Of a stretch of 64,000 bases of DNA, positions 10,262-22,358 are shown in pieces. The notes below the pieces were generated by a model. It did not search any database, was not told the origin of the DNA, and worked only from the letters and a program-made list of their open reading frames with translations. Every line of letters begins with the position of its first letter. Positions within the stretch are counted from its first letter, which is position 1. The DNA lies in the NCBI RefSeq assembly GCF_019207025.1, contig NZ_JAEEGC010000037.1, positions 83,316 through 147,315 on the forward strand, given 5' to 3'. The translations under genes and the position numbers were made by a program. This DNA is from Clostridium thailandense. GTDB taxonomy: Bacteria; Bacillota; Clostridia; Clostridiales; Clostridiaceae.

Positions 10262-11116
10262 TTATGTTTCATCATTTTCTATTTTCATAAATTCCTCTAT
10301 AGTAATATTACCATGAACCTTTAGTGCATTTATTATTTCCCCTTCATAAATTATATCCATAACTCTCATTTCTACATCTAAAACAGTAAATACATTATAT
10401 TTATTTTTATCAAATAATGCCATAGCACTCAGCAAATCCTTCTTGTAATATATGGATATATTCTTGTTTTCTATATACCCTCTACTCATAAATTTATATT
10501 TCTTTTTTATAATGTCTCCCATAATTATATATGCTACCCTTTCCCTTTCCTTAAGTGATGATATTATAATAAATATACCTATTACTCCTATATTAAAATT
10601 ATTAATTCCCTTAAAAAATAAGATTGTATAACAAAACATAAATGTAAGGCCAATAAAAATACTTACATTTATCATTATTCTATTAGAGTTTTTATACATA
10701 AACTTAAAATTTAATATATCTCTTAATATTCTTCCTCCATCTAGTGGAAATGCAGGAATAAGATTAAAAACTCCTATAGCTAGATTTCCTTCAAATAGCA
10801 TAAGAAACTCCCAATAAGGAAATTTTTTATACAAAACAAAGAACAGAACACTCAGTATCAAATTTGCCATAGGACCTGCCGCTGATATAATTAAATCTTC
10901 CTTAGGAGATGCCTCATCAAGATCCTTTAACTTTATTACTGCTCCAACAATTATAAGCTCTATGTCGAAGCCGGAAAATTTGTAATATCTAGCAAATAAA
11001 TAATGAACAACTTCATGAATTAGAACAATAAAAAAAGAATAAATAAGTTGTCCCTTATAACCTATAACAATTAAAAATATTATATAAGGAATAAAATATC
11101 TATTTACTTTAATCAC
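10262..11116 (-). CDS. spoIVFB: Sporulation site-2 protease SpoIVFB
   Basis: 284 aa, close to Bacillus SpoIVFB. This is an M50 intramembrane metalloprotease that cleaves pro-sigma-K in the mother cell. The zinc motif HEVVH is at residues 34-38 in a transmembrane helix, and the third ligand is in the AFPLDGGRIL motif. Several hydrophobic segments precede a C-terminal cytoplasmic part (about 195-284) that looks CBS-like. It lies 17 nt after the SpoIVFA-like gene, its expected regulator. Confidence 0.88.
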   Translation of the reverse strand: MIKVNRYFIPYIIFLIVIGYKGQLIYSFFIVLIHEVVHYLFARYYKFSGFDIELIIVGAVIKLKDLDEASPKEDLIISAAGPMANLILSVLFFVLYKKFPYWEFLMLFEGNLAIGVFNLIPAFPLDGGRILRDILNFKFMYKNSNRIMINVSIFIGLTFMFCYTILFFKGINNFNIGVIGIFIIISSLKERERVAYIIMGDIIKKKYKFMSRGYIENKNISIYYKKDLLSAMALFDKNKYNVFTVLDVEMRVMDIIYEGEIINALKVHGNITIEEFMKIENDET

Positions 11117-11133
11117 ATAACTACCTCTATAAA

Positions 11134-11922
11134 TTATTTTCGGGCTATATCAAAATATTCATCGGGATTTTTATTTTCTCCCATATATAAAAGCTCAAAA
11201 TGAAGATGCGGTCCAGTAGATTTGCCTGTATTGCCACTTTTGGCTATAATCTGACTTTTTTTAACCGCATCTTCCTTTGCAACAAGTATTTTATTTAAAT
11301 GTCCATATTTAGTTTCTATTCCATTTCCATGGTCTATTAGTATATACTTTCCTAACTCTTTGTCTTCACCGCAAAATTTCACCCTGCCATCAAAAGCAGC
11401 TTTTACATCTGTGTCTACTTTAGCATCAATATCTACTCCTGCATGAAACTTCTTATCCTTGGATATGGGGTCTTCTCTATATCCAAAAGGTGATGTTTCT
11501 ACTCCAACTACTGGAAGTATAAATTCATTTTTAATCCTATTATCAAAGGTTTCATTGCCTGTAATTTTACTTTTTATCTCTTCAATAGTATTAGTAATTT
11601 TATCTTGAATTTTTTTCAAATCTATATTTTTATAATTTATCTTTAAATCTTTGTAATCATAATTTTGGTTCAGTACTTCTTTCGAATAATTGTATACTTC
11701 TTGTGTTTTAGGATTAACTACTAATTTGCAACTAATTACAAAAACAAATAAAATAAATACTCCTATTAAATCCCTTGTTATTCTAGAAATCCAATAATTA
11801 CCTTTAGACCTCTCTATGGCACTATGTCTAAATCCCCTATTATAGGCAGGAGTGTATCTTGCACCGTTATTTTTTTTTAAAGAGTTATAATAGCTTTCGT
11901 ATTCTGAATTGTAGTTTCCCAT
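11134..11922 (-). CDS. spoIVFA: SpoIVFA-like M23-domain membrane protein
   Basis: 262 aa. A Lys/Arg-rich cytoplasmic N-terminus, one transmembrane helix (about 50-66), a linker, then a LytM/M23 peptidase domain (about 135-262) with FHAGVDI and GPHLHFELL, so the metal-binding H..D and HxH residues are present. SpoIVFA restrains SpoIVFB until the SpoIVB signal arrives. The order spoIVFA-spoIVFB is the conserved one. A general envelope M23 endopeptidase is the alternative, but the context favours SpoIVFA. Confidence 0.78.
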   Translation of the reverse strand: MGNYNSEYESYYNSLKKNNGARYTPAYNRGFRHSAIERSKGNYWISRITRDLIGVFILFVFVISCKLVVNPKTQEVYNYSKEVLNQNYDYKDLKINYKNIDLKKIQDKITNTIEEIKSKITGNETFDNRIKNEFILPVVGVETSPFGYREDPISKDKKFHAGVDIDAKVDTDVKAAFDGRVKFCGEDKELGKYILIDHGNGIETKYGHLNKILVAKEDAVKKSQIIAKSGNTGKSTGPHLHFELLYMGENKNPDEYFDIARK

Positions 11923-12011
11923 AAATAAAATTTCCCCCTAGTTTTATTTACACTATCATTTCATATAAGTGCTCTGATATATTATATATATTTTAAAATC
12001 TATAATTTTAT

Positions 12012-12051
12012 GATATATAAAAATCCTATCAGTTAAATTACCGATAGGATT
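12012..12051 (-). terminator. Terminator after mgsA
   Basis: Minus-strand hairpin AATCCTATC ... GATAGGATT (12022-12051) followed by TTTTTAT, just after the mgsA stop. Confidence 0.85.
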
Positions 12052-12063
12052 TTCTTAATGTCT

Positions 12064-12444
12064 TTATTTAAGGTTTTGATAACTTTTTAATGCTTTTACA
12101 AAAACTTCGGCTGACCCAATATTAGTGGCAAGTGGTACACAATGAACATCGCATATTCTTAATAACGCATTAACATCTGGTTCATGTGGCTGAGAAGTAA
12201 GTGGATCTCTTAAAAAAATTATAAAATCCATCTCTCCCTGCGCTACCTTTGCACCTATTTGTTGATCTCCTCCTAGAGGACCTGATAAAAATCTGTGAAC
12301 CTGCAATCCAGTTATCTCCGTTATGAGACCACCAGTGGTACCTGTCCCAAATAATTCATGACCTTCAAATACTTCTTTATATCTTTTTACAAATTCTATC
12401 ATATCATCTTTCTTTTTATCATGTGCTATAAAAGCAATTTTCAT
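12064..12444 (-). CDS. mgsA: Methylglyoxal synthase
   Basis: 126 aa. It converts dihydroxyacetone phosphate to methylglyoxal and phosphate, a glycolytic bypass. Family motifs visible are [31 protein letters not shown] and [15 protein letters not shown], with the conserved catalytic Asp and His residues. It follows rodA by 13 nt and is probably co-transcribed, an arrangement seen in other clostridia. Confidence 0.94.
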   Translation of the reverse strand: MKIAFIAHDKKKDDMIEFVKRYKEVFEGHELFGTGTTGGLITEITGLQVHRFLSGPLGGDQQIGAKVAQGEMDFIIFLRDPLTSQPHEPDVNALLRICDVHCVPLATNIGSAEVFVKALKSYQNLK

Positions 12445-12457
12445 AATATGTCCCCCC

Positions 12458-13582
12458 CTAAAAATTAATCTTCTTTCTTCTCATCCCTACATTTAACACA
12501 AGCCCTAAAGCCATAAAACTCGTTAACATAGAGCTACCTCCATAACTCATAAAAGGTAGTGTTATACCTGATATAGGCATTATGCCTATTGTCATTCCTA
12601 TATTTTGCAATATCGAAAACAGCATTGCCGATATTACACCAATACAGATTATAGAACCAAATCTATCTTTAGAGCTACTGGCAATTTTTACAAATTTATA
12701 AAGAATTAATCCGTATAATATTAGCAAAACTATAGCTCCAACCATTCCCCATTCCTCACCTACTACTGAAAAAATAAAATCTGTTTCTGCAAATGGAATA
12801 AACCCACCAGAAATTTGTGTACCTTTCAAAAATCCTTTTCCCCAAATTCCACCTGATCCTATGCCCTTTAATGATTCTAAAAGCTGCAAACCTGCACCAA
12901 GCTGATCTTTCTGCGGGTTCAAGAATGATGTTAATCTCAATTTCCAATATTCTTCCATAAAAGGCGAATTCCAAAAAACTGCAATAAGCGCAACAACTCC
13001 TAAGAGCCCCCCACCTATTACTTTCAAATTTAAGCCTGATATAAAAAATATTCCTAGTACAATAAAAAAACACACCATAGTCATTCCCATATCTGGTTGG
13101 ACTACTATTAAAAGCATAGGTAGTACAGCATAAGCTGTAAGCTTAAAGAAGTTTTTTACATCATTTATATTTCCATCCATGTCGTCTAATAGCTTTGCAA
13201 GCATTATTATTAAACCTAATTTTGCAAACTCAGAAGGTTGAAATGCAGGTAAAGGTCCTATCTTCATCCAAGATGAGGCTCCATTAACAGTAGATTTAAA
13301 TATAGGCAAACGGTTCAATATAAGTAAAAACACACCGAACCAATATATTATATGGGCATATCCCTTAATTACTGAATAATCAAATATTAAAATAAAATAG
13401 GTAAGAGCTAAACCTATAATTAACCAAGTAAGTTGAGTTCTCATAAGACTTATTCCAAATCTTGAATGAGTAGCGCTGTATATGTTCGATGCTCCAAATG
13501 CTACAATAAGTATGACAGATATTATAATAGTAAAATCTAATTCTCTTAAAAGTTTTCTACTAATAATTATTTTATTTAGCAT
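12458..13582 (-). CDS. rodA: SEDS-family glycosyltransferase RodA
   Basis: 374 aa with about ten hydrophobic segments. SEDS proteins polymerise lipid II glycan strands together with a class B PBP. Visible family motifs include [35 protein letters not shown], and a C-terminal [18 protein letters not shown]. RodA rather than FtsW is favoured by the position beside minCDE, mreBCD and PBP2. Confidence 0.92.
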   Translation of the reverse strand: MLNKIIISRKLLRELDFTIIISVILIVAFGASNIYSATHSRFGISLMRTQLTWLIIGLALTYFILIFDYSVIKGYAHIIYWFGVFLLILNRLPIFKSTVNGASSWMKIGPLPAFQPSEFAKLGLIIMLAKLLDDMDGNINDVKNFFKLTAYAVLPMLLIVVQPDMGMTMVCFFIVLGIFFISGLNLKVIGGGLLGVVALIAVFWNSPFMEEYWKLRLTSFLNPQKDQLGAGLQLLESLKGIGSGGIWGKGFLKGTQISGGFIPFAETDFIFSVVGEEWGMVGAIVLLILYGLILYKFVKIASSSKDRFGSIICIGVISAMLFSILQNIGMTIGIMPISGITLPFMSYGGSSMLTSFMALGLVLNVGMRRKKINF

Positions 13583-13624
13583 ACTAGTTTATCCCTCCAC
13601 TACAAATATGATTATACCATATAG

Positions 13625-13657
13625 AAAAAAAAAAGCTATGTATAATTTATACATAGC
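13625..13657 (-). terminator. Terminator after minE
   Basis: Minus-strand hairpin GCTATGTATAAATTATACATAGC followed by ten T residues, directly after the minE stop. Any read-through feeds rodA. Confidence 0.92.
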
Positions 13658-13927
13658 CTATCTAGCTTCCTTCATTTTCTTAATAGGTATACTTGCAATT
13701 AAGGCTGGCGATTCTCCTGGAATTTCCTCCAGTTTAGTCATCTTTACATCTATTTCTCCATTATCAATTTCAAAGTACTTCGAGATGACCTGCAATATAT
13801 CTTCTTTTATAGAATTTAATAACTCTGGTGATATATTAGCCCTATCATGAATAAGAATTAGCTTTAGCCTTTCTTTTGCCATATCCTTTGAGGAAGATTT
13901 AGATGAAAATACTTTAAATAAATCCAT
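13658..13927 (-). CDS. minE: Cell-division topological factor MinE
   Basis: 89 aa. The N-terminal anti-MinCD and membrane-binding region (DLFKVF, then KERLKLILIHDRANISPELL) is the family signature, followed by the dimerisation domain. MinE drives MinD off the membrane and so sets the division site. It is 12 nt after minD, the last gene of the min run, and is followed by a strong terminator. Confidence 0.94.
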   Translation of the reverse strand: MDLFKVFSSKSSSKDMAKERLKLILIHDRANISPELLNSIKEDILQVISKYFEIDNGEIDVKMTKLEEIPGESPALIASIPIKKMKEAR

Positions 13928-13939
13928 TTTCTAACCTCC

Positions 13940-14737
13940 CTATTTAATTTTAAACATTTTCTTTATTGATGAAAATATACCATCGCTTTCCGTATCCAAA
14001 TCCATAAACGGGACATCTTCACCAACTATTCTTTTTGCTATATTTCTAAATGCTTGTCCTGCCAAAGCCTTGTTATCCAATACTATTGGTTCACCTTTAT
14101 TAGTAGCAACCGTTATACTTCTATCATCCGGTACTACTCCTATTAACTTTATTGCCAAACTATCTAGAATATCATTTACATCTAACATATCACCCTTCTT
14201 GGTCATTTGATAATTTATTCTATTTACAATTAACTGATGATTTTCTAATCCTTTGGCATCTAATTTCCCAATAACTCTATCCGAATCTCTAACAGACGTT
14301 ACTTCTGGATTAACAACAATTAAAGCTCTGTCAGCTCCAGTTACAGCATTTTCAAATCCCTGCTCAATTCCTGCAGGACAATCAATTATAACATAGTCAA
14401 ATTCTTTCTTTAACTCACTTACTAAACCTAACATTTGCTCTACGGTCACATCATCTTTATCCCTAGTTTGAGCTGTTGGTAACAAATATAAATTGGAAAA
14501 TCTCTTATCTCTTATAAGGGCCTGTTTTAGTCTACATTTATTTTCTACTACATCCAAAAGTGTAAAAACAATTCTATTTTCGAGACCCATTAATACATCT
14601 AGATTTCTGAGTCCTGTATCACCATCTACTACTACTACACTTTTACCAATGGCTGCAAGTGCTGTTCCAATATTAGCTGTAGTAGTGGTTTTACCTACTC
14701 CACCTTTACCTGATGTTACTACAATAGCTTCTCCCAT
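13940..14737 (-). CDS. minD: Septum-site ATPase MinD
   Basis: 265 aa from the ATG with GGAGG 8 nt upstream; a GTG five codons earlier overlaps that site and is unlikely. Deviant Walker A GKGGVGKTT, Walker B VIIDCPAGIE, and a C-terminal amphipathic helix (SSIKKMFKIK), the membrane-targeting sequence. MinD recruits MinC to the membrane. Confidence 0.97.
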   Translation of the reverse strand: MGEAIVVTSGKGGVGKTTTTANIGTALAAIGKSVVVVDGDTGLRNLDVLMGLENRIVFTLLDVVENKCRLKQALIRDKRFSNLYLLPTAQTRDKDDVTVEQMLGLVSELKKEFDYVIIDCPAGIEQGFENAVTGADRALIVVNPEVTSVRDSDRVIGKLDAKGLENHQLIVNRINYQMTKKGDMLDVNDILDSLAIKLIGVVPDDRSITVATNKGEPIVLDNKALAGQAFRNIAKRIVGEDVPFMDLDTESDGIFSSIKKMFKIK

Positions 14738-14753
14738 TTGCATTACCTCCACA

Positions 14754-15386
14754 TTAAATAAATTTATTAGGCAAATATGGTTCTACAATTATTGTATCGC
14801 CTTTAACTTTAGCAACTTCCGGATAGGGAGGTTTAACGTTATCCTCCGGTGATCTGGTCATTATATCTGCAATCTGCAGTATTTTAGGTTGTAAATAAAA
14901 TGCTGCAACTATGGCTTTGGAGTTTCCCCCATACCCTGCATGTACATGTCCTCTTAAAGCTCCAAGCACTATTATGTTACCTCCTGCATATATTTCCGCA
15001 CCAGCATTAACATCTCCAATAATAACCACATTCCCTGGGTAATCTATTACTTGTCCACTTCTTATAGTATTTCTTAAAAACTTTGTACGTCCTTCATAAA
15101 TTCCATTAAAAACTTTACTAGTTTTTTCACCCTTCTCTTCAAGTATACAATCTTTTATTAAAAACTCTTCAAATAAAACATCCTTTAATTTACGGAATTC
15201 CCTTTCATTTATATACTTAAATTCTGTGGTTATCTTTAGAGTACATCCTTTGTAGAACTTTTTTCCTGCTGATAGCCTCCCAATTAAAGTTTCGAGCATT
15301 TGATCAAAATCTTTAAACTTATTCATATTTATAATTGCATTTATTCCATCTCTATTTCCTTTAATAACTATACTATCGTTCAACAT
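14754..15386 (-). CDS. minC: Septum-formation inhibitor MinC
   Basis: 210 aa from the ATG with GGAGG 6 nt upstream. MinC blocks FtsZ assembly away from midcell. The N-terminal FtsZ-binding domain (about 1-105) is followed by the C-terminal beta-helix domain with the repeats [28 protein letters not shown] that binds MinD. First gene of minC-minD-minE. Confidence 0.92.
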   Translation of the reverse strand: MLNDSIVIKGNRDGINAIINMNKFKDFDQMLETLIGRLSAGKKFYKGCTLKITTEFKYINEREFRKLKDVLFEEFLIKDCILEEKGEKTSKVFNGIYEGRTKFLRNTIRSGQVIDYPGNVVIIGDVNAGAEIYAGGNIIVLGALRGHVHAGYGGNSKAIVAAFYLQPKILQIADIMTRSPEDNVKPPYPEVAKVKGDTIIVEPYLPNKFI

Positions 15387-15464
15387 ATTAGACCTCCAAT
15401 AAGTCACCTTATCTAATATTTCAACATAATAAATTTAAATCCTTCTAAAAACTTATTTAATTTT

Positions 15465-15509
15465 AAAAAATTGAAAATTAAGAACTAAATAATAGCCCTT
15501 AATTTTCAA
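15465..15509 (-). terminator. Terminator after the PBP2 gene
   Basis: Minus-strand inverted repeat CTTAATTTTCAA pairing with TTGAAAATTAAG, followed by TTTTTT, 4 nt after the PBP2 stop. It separates the mre operon from minCDE. Confidence 0.75.
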
Positions 15510-15512
15510 TTC

Positions 15513-18203
15513 TTATTGACCACTATTTTGGGTATTACTTTGCTGATTGTTAATGTGGAAATAAGCTTCATAAATATCCCTTGCTACATAAGCAGCTCCA
15601 CTTCCGTGACCACCATCAAGTATCATAACGCAAACTGCTATCTTCGGCTGATCTAAAGGTGCAAATCCAACATACATCGCAGTATCTGTTCTTCCAAAAC
15701 TCTCTTGTTCAAGAGATATAGTAGCTGTACCAGTTTTTCCTGCTGTTTGCATCGGGAAACCCTTAAAGGCTTCTGCTGCAGTACCTTTTTCGTTAACAGC
15801 AGCCATTCCAGCTTTAACTGCTTCTATCGTTTCAGGTTTAACGTCTGTCTTTTCTACAACCTCTGGCTTAACCTCTTCAATTGCCTTACCATTGGCATCC
15901 AAAAATTTATCTACAAGATGAACACTATATCTTGTTCCACCATTAGCAATAGTTGCAATATAGTTTGCCAATTGAACAGGTGTAAATTGGTTTATACCTT
16001 GCCCTATAGATGCATCTTCTATATTAAAAGGCGCTCTAATCTGGCTGTTTGCATCAGAAACTGCTGTATAATAAATAGTATTTATCATAGAACTTATTTC
16101 TTTGTCACTTATATTTTTGCCACTATATTGAGGATCTAATTGTATTAAGTTACTAATCAACTTTTTATAATTAGATTTATCAAAGGCTTTATCTCCTTCT
16201 TTTATAGAGTCCTGTATTGCCTTTTTTAGATCGCTTTTTGCTGTTTTAATCTTGTCTGAATCCGCATCATTATCATACAAGTCTAAAGAAGAATATTTAT
16301 TTCCCCTATCATCTTCACCAGATTTTAACTTCTCCATAGTACTCCACAAATATGTTTGAGAATATCTATTTTTAAGAGACCAGCTATTAAATACCTGTCC
16401 AAAAGACTCTGGTATTTCTATACCTGTAGATGGCTTTACCTTTGAATTAGGATCAACACCTAATCCAAACTTGTATGCATATTTAGCTAATATATCATCA
16501 CCAAAGGCCTCTCTAAGCATCTTTCCTACAGTCATAAAGTAAGGGTTACTTGATTTTTCTATTGCTTTTGATAAGTTTACCCAACCATTAGGTCCATCAT
16601 TAGTAAAATATACTCTTCCTCCAGGACCAGTACCCTTATCAAAGTAAGCTTCATCATCTACTCCAAAATCCGGAGTTATTACTCCGCTTTCAAGTGCAGC
16701 AATAGCCGTCATTGGCTTAAATGTAGATCCTGGAATACTTTGTGATTGAGTAGCATAATCGTATAACGGTTTAGGTATTACGTCATGAATATCCCTTCTT
16801 ACAGTTTTGTCTTTTATACTTTTATCCACCGGAAAAAGTTTATTTAATACGTCTTCTTCACTTAACCCAGAATAATAACTTGTAAGCCCTCTTTGCTGAA
16901 TAAAGTTCTTTGCAAATTCCTCTACATTAGGATACAATTGCTTATATTCATCAGAAGTCAACCCTCCTGGTGCTGCAAACCAATTAGGATCATAACCCGG
17001 CCTACTTGCCAAAGCTACCACAGCTCCAGTATTTACATCTATAGCTACAGCCGCTCCTCTTGTAGCATTTGTGGTATTAGAACCAGTCTGTGCATAAGGA
17101 TTTGCTCTTAGATCTGCCATTGTTTTGTCTAACGCATCCTCTGCAGCTTTTTGAACGTCTTTATCTACTGTAAGCTGAATTGTCTGACCCGGATAGGCGT
17201 CTCTGCTTCCAAGTTCTTCAATTACTCTACCTAACTTATTAAGTTTTACAATTTTTCCACCCTTTGATCCTTTAAGTCTATCCTCAAATACACTCTCTAT
17301 TCCTGTAGTGCCAATATAATCTGAACTTATATCATAACCTTTTGCTTCATATTTTTCTCTCTCAACATTAGTATTATCCTTTAATGTAATCTTAGATATA
17401 TATCCTAAAAATGCTGAACCTAACTCTCCATTAGGATAGGTTCTTAATGGTTGTGTGTTTATATCTATTCCAGGAAGATCATTCAACATTTGCAAAAACT
17501 TAAACGCAGTGTCCTTCTTTATGTTACTTGCAATAACAACAGGTTTATATTGAGAAGAACTTTGCATTTTCAATGAATCCTTTATTAACATAAATCTTCT
17601 CTGCTTTTCTAAAGGATATTTTTTATCTATTTTATATAAATCAACAAGCTTATTAAAGGTTTCCTCTGGTGTCATTTTAAGTAGCTCTTCATCTACTATT
17701 TTATCTTGTTCATCCTTTGATAGTTTATCTTTTTTATTTTTAGCAAGATTACGCTGAATCTCACCATCTAATCCTCTGTCTTTTTTAAATCTTAATTCTA
17801 AAGATCTTAATATTGATGCATCATTGCTCTTAAATTCAAATCTAAATGGATTTATTTTAAGTTCAAGTTCATCTTGTTGAGTTTCTCCATTATCATCTAG
17901 AATTTTAAACACTTTATCCATTGTATCAAAAAATACTTTATCACTTTCGTCTGTACGGTTATATACTAACTCATAGCTTTGCATATTTTCAGCTAATGCT
18001 ACTCCATTTTTATCTATAATTTTCCCCCTAGGTGCAGCATCTGGTATTTCTCTTATAGATTTATTGTTTGCCTGCTCTTTGTACTCTTCTCCTTTTACCA
18101 CTTGAAGGAAAATTAATCTTGAGGTAATAGCTGTAAGTATCATAATCATAATTACTATTAATGCTGTATATCTGGTAAATTCTCTCTTATTATCACCTTT
18201 CAT
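15513..18203 (-). CDS. mrdA: Class B penicillin-binding protein 2 (elongation transpeptidase)
   Basis: 896 aa, longer than the usual 600-720. N-terminal membrane helix, dimerisation domain, and transpeptidase motifs SxxK (GSTFK), SxN (SSN in KSSNPYF) and KTG (GKTGTA). Two charged, Lys/Asp-rich insertions (about 120-220 and 650-730) account for the extra length. It cross-links side-wall peptidoglycan together with RodA and MreBCD. It lies downstream of mreD, completing the elongasome operon. Confidence 0.92.
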   Translation of the reverse strand: MKGDNKREFTRYTALIVIMIMILTAITSRLIFLQVVKGEEYKEQANNKSIREIPDAAPRGKIIDKNGVALAENMQSYELVYNRTDESDKVFFDTMDKVFKILDDNGETQQDELELKINPFRFEFKSNDASILRSLELRFKKDRGLDGEIQRNLAKNKKDKLSKDEQDKIVDEELLKMTPEETFNKLVDLYKIDKKYPLEKQRRFMLIKDSLKMQSSSQYKPVVIASNIKKDTAFKFLQMLNDLPGIDINTQPLRTYPNGELGSAFLGYISKITLKDNTNVEREKYEAKGYDISSDYIGTTGIESVFEDRLKGSKGGKIVKLNKLGRVIEELGSRDAYPGQTIQLTVDKDVQKAAEDALDKTMADLRANPYAQTGSNTTNATRGAAVAIDVNTGAVVALASRPGYDPNWFAAPGGLTSDEYKQLYPNVEEFAKNFIQQRGLTSYYSGLSEEDVLNKLFPVDKSIKDKTVRRDIHDVIPKPLYDYATQSQSIPGSTFKPMTAIAALESGVITPDFGVDDEAYFDKGTGPGGRVYFTNDGPNGWVNLSKAIEKSSNPYFMTVGKMLREAFGDDILAKYAYKFGLGVDPNSKVKPSTGIEIPESFGQVFNSWSLKNRYSQTYLWSTMEKLKSGEDDRGNKYSSLDLYDNDADSDKIKTAKSDLKKAIQDSIKEGDKAFDKSNYKKLISNLIQLDPQYSGKNISDKEISSMINTIYYTAVSDANSQIRAPFNIEDASIGQGINQFTPVQLANYIATIANGGTRYSVHLVDKFLDANGKAIEEVKPEVVEKTDVKPETIEAVKAGMAAVNEKGTAAEAFKGFPMQTAGKTGTATISLEQESFGRTDTAMYVGFAPLDQPKIAVCVMILDGGHGSGAAYVARDIYEAYFHINNQQSNTQNSGQ

Positions 18204-18218
18204 AAAACCACCATTCCT

Positions 18219-18710
18219 CTAAAACTTCCATCTTATCTGCATATAGTCTTTCTGGCAAAATCTATACACTTTTTTATACATTATTACACCAATAATCATA
18301 TTGTAAATTCCCGTGAAAAATATATCACTTAGACTAGAATGTATTCCACATAAATACAATATCAGTATTAGTAATACTCCTTTAAAGACACTTAAAGCAA
18401 AACAAGAAGCTACAGGTATAAGGCTTTTTTCCTTAAATATATTATCGCCTATTACTCCAGCGATAATACAGATAATCATGTTTGTTAAAGCATTTAAGCC
18501 AAATCCATTAATAAAATATATATCTTGCAACATTCCACCAAAAACTCCAAGCCACAACCCTTCCCATTTTCCATTGGCCACAGAATAGCAGACCATAAAA
18601 GTTAAAAGCAAACTTGGATAAATAGTTTTTATGGAAAAAAACGGCATTAACACATTATCCATAATAAAAAATATAATTGACAAAAGAAATAAAATTAATA
18701 CTTTTTTCAT
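18219..18710 (-). CDS. mreD: Rod shape-determining protein MreD
   Basis: 163 aa, highly hydrophobic with about five membrane segments, as expected for MreD. The start MKKVLILFLLSIIFFIMDN and the GGMLQDIYF segment fit the family. The gene is 1 nt from mreC and 15 nt from PBP2. MreD is a structural partner of MreC in the elongasome. Confidence 0.88.
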   Translation of the reverse strand: MKKVLILFLLSIIFFIMDNVLMPFFSIKTIYPSLLLTFMVCYSVANGKWEGLWLGVFGGMLQDIYFINGFGLNALTNMIICIIAGVIGDNIFKEKSLIPVASCFALSVFKGVLLILILYLCGIHSSLSDIFFTGIYNMIIGVIMYKKVYRFCQKDYMQIRWKF

Positions 18711-18711
18711 A

Positions 18712-19566
18712 TCAGTTCACCTGAGCGCTATAATCCATTTTGTCTTTCGGAACAATTATAAGTATTTCATCAAGTTTATTAAAATCCACATATGGTTTGA
18801 TTATAGCATTTTTCATAACCTTTCCTTTATCTTCCTCAATGTCAATTACATCACCTATCCTAATTCCTTTAGGATATAATCCTCCTAAACCTGATGTCAA
18901 AATTACGTCACCTTTTTTAATATTTGAATCCAATGGAAGATAATATAATTTAGCAAGTAAATTATTATTGCTATCCTTATATCCTTTAACAATTCCATTA
19001 TTGTCATTTGTACTTTCAACAGCTCCACTTACTGCTATATTTTCATTTGCTAAGGTTTGAACTATTGCCCAGTTACTTCCTACTGAAGTTACCTGTCCTA
19101 CCAATCCTTCATAAGTTACTGCTACCATTCCTTTTCCAATTCCATCCTTACTTCCTCTATTTATAACAAATTGGTCTAACATTCCATTAGCACCTTTTTC
19201 AACTATATCTCCACCTATATAGTTAAACTCTGCCCTTTGCTCTTTAAAATTAAGAGTTTTTCTTAATCTTTCATTTTCACTTTTCAAGGATTGGTAATCA
19301 ATTATTTTATTTTCAAGCTCACTGTTTTTCTTTTTTAGATCTTCGTTTTCTTTTTTTATATTAGAAAAATTAAAAATAGATCCTGCAAAATTTTTTACAC
19401 CACTGTTAAATTTAAATATTACGCCCTGTACAGAATTAAAAGTTACACCTACCCCATTCCTCATAAAAGACATATTGTTTCCCTTTATGCTATGTGAAAT
19501 TAAAATTAAAAATGTAACTGACAGTACTACTATAGTTACCGCCAGTTTATTCTTTAAAAATTTCAT
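18712..19566 (-). CDS. mreC: Rod shape-determining protein MreC
   Basis: 284 aa. N-terminal membrane helix, a coiled coil (about 68-110, rich in Glu/Lys/Leu) and a C-terminal beta domain with VAVTYEGLVGQV and LPLDSNIKKGDVILTSGLGGLYPKGI, typical of MreC. It links MreB to the periplasm-facing synthases. It lies between mreB and mreD. Confidence 0.93.
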   Translation of the reverse strand: MKFLKNKLAVTIVVLSVTFLILISHSIKGNNMSFMRNGVGVTFNSVQGVIFKFNSGVKNFAGSIFNFSNIKKENEDLKKKNSELENKIIDYQSLKSENERLRKTLNFKEQRAEFNYIGGDIVEKGANGMLDQFVINRGSKDGIGKGMVAVTYEGLVGQVTSVGSNWAIVQTLANENIAVSGAVESTNDNNGIVKGYKDSNNNLLAKLYYLPLDSNIKKGDVILTSGLGGLYPKGIRIGDVIDIEEDKGKVMKNAIIKPYVDFNKLDEILIIVPKDKMDYSAQVN

Positions 19567-19575
19567 TACTATTTT

Positions 19576-21296
<1,721 letters not shown>

Positions 21297-21310
21297 AAAT
21301 TATGCTCCTT

Positions 21311-21886
21311 TTATGAATTTACCCCCATCTCCACCATCATTTTTGATAGTTTATTTAAAGGAAGCCCTACGACATTATAATAGCATCCATGAATTTCTTC
21401 AACAAAAGTTCCACCATATCCTTGTATTCCATAGGCTCCTGCTTTATCCTTATATTCCCCTTTTTCTATGTATTTTTTTATTGTATCATTAGAAAGTTTG
21501 TCAAATTTCACGTCAGTGCATACATAATCTCTTATTATTTTACCTGATAAAGAATTTACTAAAGCTATACCAGAATAAACTTGATGACAATTGCCGCTTA
21601 AAATCCTTAACATGTTAAAAGCTTCCATTTCATCTTTAGGTTTTCCTAATATTCTATCTTGAAAAGATACAATAGTATCGCAGCCTATTATAACTGATTC
21701 ATTCTTTATGTCTTTATACACATCTAATGCCTTTCCTTCTGCAAGTTTCATTACATAAGAACCACAGTTTCCATCAAAAGCTATCTTACCTTCATCGAAT
21801 TTACTTACAATTATTTCAAACTCGTTTGTCAATCTTTTTAACAGCTCCTGTCTTCTAGCTGAAGCTGACGCTAAAATAACCTTCAT
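21311..21886 (-). CDS. maf: Maf-family nucleoside triphosphate pyrophosphatase
   Basis: 191 aa from the ATG with AGGAAGTG upstream; an earlier in-frame start adds 13 residues with no site. The signature [12 protein letters not shown] is at the N-terminus and [17 protein letters not shown] in the middle. Maf proteins hydrolyse non-canonical NTPs such as dTTP/UTP analogues and influence septum formation in Bacillus. Confidence 0.93.
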   Translation of the reverse strand: MKVILASASARRQELLKRLTNEFEIIVSKFDEGKIAFDGNCGSYVMKLAEGKALDVYKDIKNESVIIGCDTIVSFQDRILGKPKDEMEAFNMLRILSGNCHQVYSGIALVNSLSGKIIRDYVCTDVKFDKLSNDTIKKYIEKGEYKDKAGAYGIQGYGGTFVEEIHGCYYNVVGLPLNKLSKMMVEMGVNS

Positions 21887-21918
21887 CAAATCACTTCCTA
21901 AATTAGTTGTATAAATCT

Positions 21919-22179
21919 TTAACATCTTCTGTATAGTATTATAGCCATAATTATACCAATTATAGTCATTATATTGATGTTAAAGTTTAAACCTAATGTT
22001 AACACCATAATTTTTAGATTTAGTACAATAGGCGTTGACATACCTATAGAATAGGAATTCCTCAAAAAGCTTAAAATGCCTAAGCTACTGCCAAGTATGT
22101 CACCTATAAGGCTTCCAAATACTGCCCCAAGAAATATAACAAACCACAAGAAACTTATGCTTTTCTCTGCCCCTCTCAT
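21919..22179 (-). CDS. DUF4321-type small membrane protein
   Basis: 86 aa with two or three hydrophobic segments (about 9-30 and 60-82) around a short loop ([14 protein letters not shown]). It resembles DUF4321 proteins, which commonly sit beside maf in clostridia. No known function. The second ATG is chosen because the AGGGG upstream is better spaced. Confidence 0.7.
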   Translation of the reverse strand: MRGAEKSISFLWFVIFLGAVFGSLIGDILGSSLGILSFLRNSYSIGMSTPIVLNLKIMVLTLGLNFNINIMTIIGIIMAIILYRRC

Positions 22180-22319
22180 AAGCATCCCCTACCTTAATAA
22201 TATATCCTATATAGTTTAACATTTAATAAAATTATAAACAAGTATGTAGCAATATAGTTTAAAAATTTTTTAAAATAATTTACATATTTTATTTTTTATA
22301 ACATAGTTTTTGGCGCAAG

Positions 22320-22352
22320 AAAATAAACAGTCAGAATTTTGACTGTTTATTT
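22320..22352 (-). terminator. Terminator after the SPOR-domain gene
   Basis: Minus-strand hairpin AATAAACAGTCA ... TGACTGTTTATT followed by TTCTT, 7 nt after the stop at 22359. Confidence 0.8.
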
Positions 22353-22358
22353 TTGTTA

